Assembly (NCBI RefSeq): GCF_000003815.2
Contig: NC_049982.1
Coordinates: forward strand, 14,347,704 to 14,411,703
Direction: 5' to 3'
DNA length: 64,000 nucleotides
Source: Branchiostoma floridae
Taxonomy: Eukaryota > Chordata > Leptocardii > Amphioxiformes > Branchiostomatidae
The stretch's first letter is position 1, and each line of letters opens with the position of its first letter. Under the pieces are notes generated by a model that ran no database searches, was not told where the DNA came from, and saw only the letters and a program-made list of their open reading frames with translations. The translations under genes were made by a program, and so were the position numbers. Positions 44,304 through 56,300 of the stretch are shown in pieces.

Positions 44304-47300
44304 ATGAGTGACCAAAGACACCACAGACATAGGCCGGAGGAAATGCACCATGAAAAGAAAAAGAGTAAGGAGAGTAAAAGTTCAAGAGCTAGCGATCAGA
44401 GGAGCAGTAAACATCACAGACATGAACATAGGCACTCTGGTTTGGACCAGTCTGGAGGGTACGATGAAATGACAAGTAGGAGGATACAGGAGGCCTCATG
44501 TTCTCGTGACGTACATCAAAGAGACAGAAAGAAGGAAAGTTCAGATGAAGGGCACGGAAACAAGCATGGTAGGAGTGATAGAAGGAGGGAGGAAGAAGCA
44601 GAGAAATACAGGCACAAGCACAGGAAAATGGAGAGAGTAGGAGATAGAGACAAAGAAACTTACAGAGGCAAGGATGTGCATGTTAGGGACATGGCGAGAG
44701 AGGATGTGAGACCCAGGGACAAGCATGGTAGGATGGAGGGAATGAGAGAGCAGGAGGAGGAGGAGGAGGAGTGGGACCGTCAGGAGATGTGGGAGTTTAA
44801 CTGGGAGGAGTACAGGTCAACTCTCAACAAGATCTTCTTTCGTGATGAAGATTTTATTGTCAGGGATGTTCAGTTGCCTGGAATGAGAGTGGGTCTTTTA
44901 CATGCATTGGTAGACTTATAGATGCCCCATTTTGCAGTTAATACCCATACCATGCAACTGTTTTCTTGATTGAATATTCATACTTAGTTGTTGCCCAATT
45001 CTTTCAAGGTACTGTAAGTTGTCACTGTTGTACTTACATGGTTCATATGCATGACTTCTCTCTCCAAGGGGAACCCCAGAGTATGATGATTTCTGGAAGT
45101 TCTTCCACCGCTACTGTAAGTTCCAGATGAAGAAGTCAGGAGACCAGAGACCAGCCAGGCCACACCACAGCTCTCCGCAGCAGAAAACACTGGGGCTGCC
45201 CGATAAGTACGACAAGAGGTACAGAATCAACTTCTCCATCAAGACTAAAGATGTGGAGGAAAAACTGAAGTACTTAAGGACAGGCTCAAGGACAAATGGT
45301 GAGGATTGTGTGCCTCTGTTGTAGTTAGAGGGAAGTCCAATTGAATTTATGTAGGCCTTACAGTTACAATTGTTTCAATTAAAAATGCACCTGTTTGTTG
45401 CATTTCCTTTGCATGCAATTGTTTTATTTTGGCAGCTGATGCAAAGATTATGGCATTTGTTCTATGTGATTTAAGTTGATGCCTAACAATAACAAAAAGC
45501 CAGTACCTCTGATATTGTGTCTCACCATTGTAACTGCAATATGTTCCAATGTGACCTGCATGGTGTACATTAAATTTCCCTTTTCCTGCCCTTCCAGATG
45601 ATGAGGACCTGACCCCCAGCAGAGTGGCAGAGTTCCGTCTGGCCTGGCTGCACTACATCGACTTCTGTCAGAAACAGAAGGTAACACCGAGCTGTTGTTC
45701 TGAACTTTCTCATACTTGATTTATATCAAGACATAGGGATAAGAGAGCTATCTCAATAGCTTACTGGACATTGCACTGAAATGCTGTTCTTGTCCCTAAT
45801 ATTGAAATGCTTTCACTGGTACTGAAATACTATCCCTGTCCCTCATACCAAAATGCTATCCCTGTCCCTGGTACTATCCCTATCCCTGGTACTATCCCTG
45901 TCCCTGGTACTATCCCTGTCCCTGGTACTATCCCTGTCCCTAGTACTGAAATGCTATTCTTGGACTTTATCATTTACAACATTTCATTGCAACAAAGACC
46001 TAATTTATACCAGTATTTAACAAATCGGGATTGACCCATATGCTGGACTGAGTGTAATATAACTGGCCGCTGCTGCAATGCATGCCTGCGAAGCTGTATT
46101 ATACCAAAGGGCAGTCATACTGGCTGTATCAATGTAGATTCTGTATTTTGATCTGTTTTAGAGTGTAGAGCTTACCTGAACTGAAATCTAAGCAGACTTG
46201 TATTACTGTAAAGACCCCTGGTCATGGTGCAGAGATGTTGATGACTTGTCTGTGTCCCCAGCTCCAGAAGCTTGCTAAGCTGCGGCATGACCAGGCCAGC
46301 CTGCCCATCCACCAGTACAGGGACCAGATAGTGCAGGCGGTGAGGCAGCACCGGGTGGTGGTGGTGGCAGGGGACACCGGCTGTGGGAAGTCGACTCAGG
46401 TGGGACTATGGGACAGTCTTTACTCAGGAATAGGTTTGAATACCAGACCATTGCATGCTGAGGTCACTGCAACAAAAGCGCACTTGGCCCTACAGCTTGA
46501 CCATAGAGGTGCCACATTTGTGCCTTGAGAATCGTGATTTATTATGACCAAAGTATGTCATTCTTCTGATTTTACAGAAGACAATACTTAAAACCATCTA
46601 CTGACTTCTCAAATGGGTTACATATGCCTTTGGACTGGTGATTTATGACTATTGCTCAAAAGTTGGACTTGCCACTTTGATTGGTAACTAAGTGCTTGTA
46701 CAATTGTAATAACCAGTGTTCTATTTGGTTGTTTACTTTTTATTTCACATGTTATGCTGTTGTACCTCAGGTTCCCCAGTATCTCATGTCGGCTGGCTTC
46801 ACCTGTATCGCGTGCACGCAGCCGCGCCGCATCGCCTGTATCTCCCTCGCAAAACGTGTCGGCTACGAGACCCTGAATGAGTATGGGTCAGAGGTCGCCT
46901 ACCAGGTCAGGTTTGAGGGAAGTAAGACAGACGCGACCAGGATCCTGTTTCTCACAGAAGGTGACTTGTAATTACAACAGATACAACTCTCTCTCTGTTC
47001 AGTTCACTGAAGAACTATCCCTGTCTGTCCCTGGTACTGAAATACTATCCCTGTCCCTATTAGTAGAGTATTATCCCTTTCCTTGGTACTGAAATACTAT
47101 CCCTTTTCTTTGTACTGAAATACTATCCCTTTCCTTGGTACTGAAATACTATCCCTTGCCTTTGTACTGAAATACTATCCCTTTCCTTGGAACTGAAATA
47201 CTATCCCTTTCCTTGGTACTGAAATATTATCCCTTTCCTTGGTACTGAAATACTATCCCTTTCCTTGGTACTGAAATACTATCCCTTTCCTTGGTACTGA

Positions 47301-50300
47301 AATACTATCCCTTTCCTTGGTACTGAAATACTATCCCTTTCCTTGGTACTGAAATTCTATCCCTTTCCTTGGTACTGAAATACTATCCCAGTCCCTGTTA
47401 GTGAAATGTTATCACTGGCCCTTGTACTGAAATGCTATCCCTGTCTTGTGTACTGATATACTATCCCTGTTCCTGTTACTGAAATACTATCCCTGTCACT
47501 GGTATGGAAATGTTATCCCTGTCTGGGGTTCGTAAATGTTATCCCTGCCCCTGGTACTGAAATGCTATTCTTGGACTTTATCGGATACAACTGTTACAGT
47601 AGATTGCAACAAATACCTCATTTATACCACAATTCACGAATCGGTATTCACCAAGACCGTGGATTGATCCCATGGGAATGATAGTATGAAAGATCAGGCT
47701 CTGAGGGGCTAAATCCATCTCAGGATGTGGATTTGGCAGATTGAATCGGGATCAGTCCCAAAGCCTGGCATGGGTGACTCCTAATGCAAATTTGGTATGA
47801 ATGGTAAAATACATCTAGGTCCTTTATTGAACCACACATGGGACCGACTCAGAGGTTCTAAGTGTTTACTTGTGTGTGTGTGCAGGCCTGCTGCTGAGAC
47901 AGGTGACTACTGACCCCACCCTGTCCCAGTACAGCATCATTGTCCTGGATGAGGTAAGGAGGTTTCTATGGTGTCTTTACTATTCTCTCTGGTGTGGGCA
48001 AGTGATGTGGTGATATCATCAGTCAGCAGGGAAAATATTGTTTTTGGGAAGTTGTTTTTGAAAAAGTTACCAATTGAAAGCATATCCATTCCCACTAGCT
48101 ATATAGTATAAAGTATGTATAACTTTAACTTGAATTTATAATCATAATAATCATAATAATAATCATCTGGTGTATTTTGCCAGCCAGTAGGTACCCAAAG
48201 TATGAGTAATGAGGCTGTTTAACGTGGTCGAGGCACCTCCTCGAGCACGGGACCCCCGTTTTACGTCCCTCCCGGAAGACGATTTCGTGGAAAACTTCGT
48301 GAGGCTACAGCAATCCGGACGTCCTTGGTTGGTCCCCCATCCAAGCACTATCCGGACCGCGAATTTATCGCTTTCAAGAAATGATAAAAATCCCCAATTT
48401 TATGTAAGGCCACGGCAAGTAAATTTTATGGATGACATCAGCGCGCGCATTAATTTTCGCCTGATTTCAGAAAAAAAAACAGGAATTTTTTTCTTCTGCA
48501 GGGATGGTCAACATGACAATAAAATAAAGTACCAAAATGAGCAAATATGTTGTATTGTAGCCTAATAATTGTACTTGTAGAAGTGACACTTGCGAGGTAC
48601 CCAGGGCTGTAGTTGTAGAAATAAAACTTATTGGATAGTTGTAAAAGTGACACCAATATGTAAGCCATGAGTGTGGTTACCAACTTTGTTGGTGATGCCA
48701 GTCTACCACACTATTGTCACTTTTACCACACCAGTACATGTCTTGAATATAGGAATGAATGCCTTGTTGGCTCTGATACCATGTTTTGTCCCTTTAATTC
48801 TTGTTACAACATTCATCACAACTTTATAGTGCCTATTTTTGAAAATGTAGCCATCTTGTTTTTTTTCACCCATCTTGTTTTTTTTCCGTCCTATCGCACT
48901 ATTTTTGCAGTCTGCAGAGGATGTCATCCATAAAATTTACTTGCTGTGGCCTAAGACAAAAGCTGAAACTGTTACAGTAAAAGCTTTTGTTATTGAACAG
49001 TGGCTAGCATTGTGCTATACTGCCACCTAGCAGTTGTTCCCATGTCTGCACCCGTGCAGGTCCATGAGAGGCACCTGAACGGTGACTTCCTGCTGGGCGT
49101 GCTCCGAGCGCTGCTGCGGGCGCAGGAGGACCTGAAGATGGTCCTCATGTCCGCCACCATCAACATTAAACTGTTCGCTGGGTACTTCAACGGAGCACCA
49201 GTCATACAGGTCAGGGTGGAAATTACTTCACAGTGAGTTCACAGTGAGAGATCATTGCTTTTAATGTTTTTAAAAATTGCATTTCACACATCAATGCACA
49301 ATTCACATTAACAACACATAAGAACATAAACAAGCATGATCCACGGATCCAATGGAAAATGAAAATAGAATTGAGTGACATATACAAATTACATGTACTA
49401 GAGATCATTGTTAAAGAATTCAAACATTAATGTTTCTGCACATATATTTTTCTGAATTACAGTACCGATATTGACATAGTGGTTTGTCCCTCTAGCATCT
49501 TACTAAACTACTTCTAGCATACCCTGAAGTCTTGATGAGTGAATAGAACTGTAATGACCTTCCCACCCTCCTGTGTACCCCAGGTCCCAGGCAGACTGTA
49601 CCCCATCCAGCTGGAGTATCTACCCATCAAACAGGAGGTAGGGATTGACTCAACAAGTATGCTTTTTATGCATGAATCAATATGTCTTTACCAGTTAAGA
49701 AAATAATTGTTCTTTTAGAGACAGTTAAAACAAGACCTGTAACAATTACGCCGTGCCAAGAAATGGTGCTGTCCATGTCTTAACGAGTTGAAGACAAATA
49801 TAGCATGGCAGTGAAGTGAAGAGCTTTGATGATGTTGATTGGATGTGCTATTTATGTGTTGTTCTGACTGAACCTGAGGAAATGATGTTTTCTGTCCCAG
49901 GAGCAGACCAGTAAGTCAGAGAGGCTTGACCCTCGACCTTACCTGAGGGTGATGCAGAGGATTGATCACAAGGTGAAGATTGTCTTACACCAGAAGTATG
50001 ATACGTGGTGCTGGCTGTTAAAAGTAGTGGGATGTCTGATGGCATCCTAAATGAAAAAAAATGGTAGACTTAAGTCTTAAAATGTTTACGGTGGTTTGGT
50101 TTCTGTGATTTCTCTCCACCACAAAATTACGATGCTGTGTTTTCTTTGCATGTATATTATACAATTGTTTTAACCACGAATTTAGACCACAGCAAAAGCT
50201 CCTTTTGTCTTATCCTGCAAAATGTATGAATTTACTGTGACTAAAAATGTTAAGTCTAGTACACCACACTTTAGTTGATTAAATTGTTGTCATGAGTCAA

Positions 50301-53300
50301 AGCTGTCCAACCTGTTGTGCTCTCCCCTACTCCTGCCCTAGTACCCCGGGACAGAGCGAGGAGACCTGCTGATTTTCCTGAGCGGGATGTCGGAGATCAC
50401 GGCGGTGGTGGAGGCTGGCCGGCTGTACGCACAGCAGACCAAGCGCTGGATCGTGCTGCCCCTGCACAGCACACTGTCCATAGAGGAACAGGACAAGGTA
50501 CAGTCAGAGCAGAGGTCTAATTTGTGCTGAATATTTTGTTTGATATATTTTGCACTATAATGATAATACTGATAATATCGGGTGTATTTGCAGCCAGTAG
50601 GTACCCAAATTTGGGTATTGAGGCTGATTTATGTGGTCGAGGCACTTTCGAGTACGGGACCCCCATTTTACATCCCTTTTGAAAGACCATTTCGTGGAAT
50701 TCTTGGCCAGCTACAGCATCTGATTGTCATTGGGTGGTCTCCCATCCAAGAACTATCCGGACTGCACATTGCTTAACTTCCTAGTTCGAGGGATGGGGTG
50801 TGTCCAACATGCGACACGGCCGTGCCTTATGTACATGCAGTACTGACAAAAGGAGGCAGGTGGTGCTGTTATGGTTTTGTTTTTCACTCATAGAAAACAC
50901 TGTGACATTTTAATAAGATGATTTATATTTTTCTTCAGGTGTTTGACATCGCCCCTGAGGGTGTACGGAAGTGCATCGTGTCCACAAACATAGCTGAAAC
51001 CTCCATCACAATCGACGGTGTCAGGTTTATATGTGACTCGGGAAAGGTATGTTTGATACAACCTATAAAACACATACTATATTTTTCTGAGAAAAAGTAG
51101 GATTGTTTTCTGAGAAACAGTAAGATTTTTTTCTGAGAAACAATAGGATCGTTTTCTGAGGAACAGTAGGATCTTCTTTAATCTCAAAATGTCTTCCCCA
51201 GGTGAAGGAGATGAGCTATGACCCAGGCGCTAAGATGCAGCGTCTTCAGGAGTTCTGGATCAGCCGAGCGAGTGCCGAGCAGAGAAAGGGCAGGGCAGGT
51301 ATGAGTGGAACTGCTGCTGCAGTCTAATGTAGGCTGTTGGTGCCATAGGTACAACTGTTAGCGCCGATTATTTGGAGGGATTCCAAGTTGAGTCCTTCTG
51401 GATGTTGTTTTTTGAGCTGACATGATTCCTTGTTTTTGCCTTAGATATTGACGTATATCATAGATGGCTGTACCATCTGTAATATTGTACTTGTGTTGAA
51501 ATGACTGTGAACATAGCTTTAGGTGAATGATTACTATTGACACTTTGCTAGATAATTTTGATGAGTAGAACACATTATGTTATAATTCGTATCCTCTTCT
51601 TGAACACATCTGACAAACTGAGAACTGAGATTTTTCTTTTATCTAAACCAGAAGAAATTTGTACATCCATTTGTACCTTCCCATCTCTACAGGACGGACT
51701 GGCCCAGGTGTCTGTTTCCGTATGTACGACGAGTCAGAGTATGACAACTTCCAGGAGTACGCCACCCCTGAGATCCAGCGTGTGCCCCTGGACTCCACCC
51801 TGCTGCAGATGATATCTATGGGACTTCGCAACCCCAGGAAGTAAGATGTCATTTCAGTTTTTCTGACTCTTGCCACTGCATCCAAGTGCTTTAGCTTGTA
51901 GAACTATCTTGCAGGCCTCTGAATTACCTGCAATTTTTATTTTCAACTTGCAATTTGTAAGATAAAGGTGCCTGGCATTTTATGCCTGAGATGATATTTA
52001 GATTTCACAACATGTGTATGCTACAGTTAGTCTCTCTGTGTCCATTGTCCTGAAATCTTCCTTGATCTTTCAGGTTCCCTTTCATCGAGCCTCCAGCCAT
52101 GTCCAGTATTGAGAACTCTGTGGCTTTTCTGAAGGAGCAGGTATGTGTGAGGAATCACAGGGGTCTTGTGTAGTCTCTACCAGACTGACTACGCTAGCTA
52201 TTATAGTAAGAAGAAATTGCCACTCCAGGGGAGTTTTGCTACCAGAGGAGTTGGTCGGCTGTGCATAATGTACCGAGATACCACAGACCTCCAGAAGGGA
52301 AATATGAACCTAAGCATGGACTGGCTTCTCTGGCCAATTTCCTGATTTTTTTGCCAAATCCTATGATCCCTGCCCCCCATAGAAAGGCCTGGAGGATAGG
52401 CATTGTGGGGAATGGGGTTTTCAGAAAAGAATCAGAGTGATAGATCTGAGTAAACAGCCTTTTTAAGACTTTTAAATCTGATATTTTCTATCCTTTGTAC
52501 TGATTGGCTATCAGAGTGATGTACAGCAATGTTTTGTACTTTGTTGCCCAATCAAAGAACTTGATAGATCATTAAGTGTGTTTGAATTTGCAGGGGGCAC
52601 TGACAGAGGAAGAGACGTTGACTCCCATTGGTCGGATGTTGGCACGGCTACCGGTAGATGTGGTGATTGGCAAGATGCTCATTATGGGAACTGTGTTCCA
52701 TGTGAGTATGATATAACTGGTCTGTAGGACTATTGATAAGGACTGTGACGATGATGATGAGGACTGTTAGTAAACTTAATGTTTACAGGGTTTCAGGCTG
52801 CTTTAAGAGATTTCCGTATCAAGAACATAGAATTATCATTTTCAAGTATACACAGTGATGTTATTTTTGTCAATGGTACCATTGTTTATAACAGAATACT
52901 CAACAGTTACTCTCATAATTCAACCGGATGACATAACACCGCTAGATGAGAAAAAATACATTTAAGTTTTATTTAAGTGATTTAAAGAGATGTACCAATG
53001 CAGCATGAGAAATCATGAGGTATATACACTTAACATATTAGGTGCTCATGATCAAGACAATCTTGAGAAGGTCCCTATGATATTTTTATATTTCAGCCAT
53101 ACCATAGGTATGGTGAAATATATTGTATTCGTAATGTTTCTTTCTTTCTCCTGTCAAATCTTCAAATCGATTCAACTCCGTCGTTCCTGGACCAAATTAC
53201 TTGAAATTTGGCACAAGGGTAGAGTGGGTCAATACCCAGGTGCTTTTTTCTCATTTTTTTCATATCCTCCTTTAAAATGATTTTATTCATGTTTTTTGCA

Positions 53301-56300
53301 ATTTTTATGTACATTTGGCCCCCCTGTTCCCCGGTGTTACAGCCGAATGACCTAAAATTTGGTACAGGGGTGCCTTGATCATATGCCCACAAAATTCCAA
53401 AAACAATTTTGGCATACGGTACAGCAAAATGCTTAATTTTGGCATTTTTTGCCCCAGAAATGACATTTTTTGGCTCCTATACCCCCATTTTACAACCAAA
53501 TGACCTGAAATTTGGTATAAGAGTGCCGTCTGCATATGCGCACATGAATTCATTTACACCTTTGGCATACGGTACAACAAAATGCTTAATTTTGGAATTT
53601 TTTGGTCATTGTTTGACCAAAAACGTACGCTTTTGGCTCCTGTTCCCTGGTCTTGTAACCAAATGACCTACATTTTGGTAAATAGGTGCACTAGATATTC
53701 ATTCAAATGAACCATGTATAATTTCTGGCATAAACCACTTCAAAATGATATATTTGTGGACTTTTTTGGTAATTCTCCACTGGCCAGAGGGTCAATGACC
53801 TCAAGGTCGTTGACCTCTCCCACCTGAAGACAGCATGTGCACAAAGTCATGTCTATGTATACTAGTAACTTGATTAAACAGGCAACCAATCACGTAGCCT
53901 GAGTCAACATCTCGAAGGGGATTGGCAGCCAATAAGTGAGCCCGGTGTTATCTGGATGAGCCCATTCTGGCACAGAGGGGGTACATATTTTTTAAATTCA
54001 TCTTTGGACTGTTGATTATATAATGTCTCTCAATGGGAGTATTTTTGAACTGGACTATTTTGCAATTTTACATGGGGTGTACTGGAAGAGTCCATTCTTG
54101 CATGGAGGGGGGCATTTTTTAAAAATTTGTTTATGGACTTTGGTGATTTGATATGTCAAAGTGTTTCAGTGTGGTTATTTTTTGACTGGTCAACTTTGCA
54201 ATTTTACATAGGTTTTGCTGGAAGAGTCAATCCTTACATGGGGGGATTTTCAAAATCCATTTTTGGGACTTTGGTGATTACGTCCAAGTCCAATTTTAGC
54301 AGATGTATATTTGGACTGCACCACTTTACATAGGGGCATCGCAAGAAGAGTCCATTCTTGCATGGGGATGTTTTCAAATTTAGCTTTAGAAAGGTGATAA
54401 TTCAATATTCCATTTTTAGTGGAAGTGTTTTTGGACTGGTCTATTTTACCTTTTCATGCCTTTTTTGCTTAGTTCAACCTTGACCATGTTTTCAGTGAGA
54501 GTATTTCTGGACTGGTCTATTGTGCAAATTCACATGGGGTGCACTGGAAGAGTCCATTCTTGCACTAGGAATTTTGTAAGATTCATTTTTGGGTGTCATT
54601 AAGTGTCATTAGTGGAAGTGACTTTTAAACAAAAGTGTTCGATTTTTGCACATGGGTGATTTTGGAATAGTCTGTTGTTGCATGGGGAGGGAGATGGCTG
54701 AAATATGCTGCATTTGCTCTCAAGCAAATGTCGGCCTTTCTAGTTTTATTATTTTTTTTTGATGTGGCGATATCATGGCACATAATGGAATTATGATAGT
54801 TGATGTTACACGTCCTTCCTTCCTGTACATCAACTAACAATAACAACTTTCCTCCGTGTCAGGTTATCGACCCTGTGTTGTCCATAGCAGCAGCTTTAAG
54901 TGTGCAGTCTCCCTTCCACCAATCAGCACGCACCAATCCAGATGCTATGGTAATGTCTTCACATTCTCAGTAGCATGTAGTCCCAATGAAATGTTTCATT
55001 TGTATCAGAAGACCCGAGGTTCTGAAATAACTAACTGAATAGCTTGGAAATCTTAATGTCCTGTCTTCATGTATTATAATAAGACCACATTTTGCAAAAA
55101 AGATACCTGATGTTTATTTCAAAGACAGTCACTGTACATGTAGTTTTCGTAACTTCAGTGTAAGGCCTGACCTTCTCTAAAAGCCATTCTGGACTTTAAT
55201 CATGAGCTGAGCCCAGAGACAAGATTAAAGTTCGCTGCTGAGAGCTGGAATTTAATTCCCAAAGTCTTATCTGCCAGCAAATATTGAAAGGTTGGTGTGT
55301 GCTGTGCCTCCTGTGGCTGCGTAAACAGGTAGTCCGTTTACCTGGCAAACAGGGGCAGGGGCTATCTCCCAAGGCCGTTGATAATCTGACTATTTGATGT
55401 GGCAGGTGGCACGTATTTGCCAATATTGATAAGATGTCCTAGTCAGCATAGTTTTCTGATTATGTAGCATTAATGGGTGTGGAAGCGACTACTTTTCAAA
55501 CAATGCAACAGCAGGGTAAGAAAGATGAACCCCAACATTTTTTAACATAACAGATGAAAAATATCAATTATATACAAAGTCATGTAGCCGTAACTACATA
55601 TGTCTGGAAAAAAGGAAGAAAACAATCAATTTGCTGATGTGGACACAAACCCATGACCCTAGGATCCAACTCGATCAACATGTTGGTGTACCTTAGCTTT
55701 TGTGACATTAGAGGAGAAGCGTACATGTACATGTAAAGTATTCACCATGTCAGCATTTCTCAAGGATCAAAATTCAACCCCTTAAGTATTGTTCTGGAGG
55801 TCAAGGCCTACTGCCCTAATACAAATAATAAAGATCCATATTCTTAACATATACATGTACATGTGTATCATGACTAATGTGTTCACACACTAGGTGACCA
55901 CTGCAGTCACTAATGCAGATAAAAGCATAGCCCTTGTTTGGCAGAAATAGTATACAAAGAAATGAAGCATAGTATTATTATCATATTATATTAGATGAAA
56001 TTTTATTGAAATGGCTTAAGCTGTTTGCATTTAGTAAATAGTATTATAGCATTTAAGTGTCATTAAAAGCAATTTCATACAGCAATGTTACATATTTCTT
56101 TAGAATGTAGAATGATATTTGTGACGGCAAGCTTTCCATATGACAAATATAGGCATGGAAATATATTATCTAAGGCCATGTATACCAACAAAAAAGGCAG
56201 AATACATATATGTCTTGGGAAAGAGTTGTTATACCAGACTAACTTAATTTCTTTTATAGCATGCTCGAAAACCCCTGGAGTCGGACCACGGAGACCCCTT

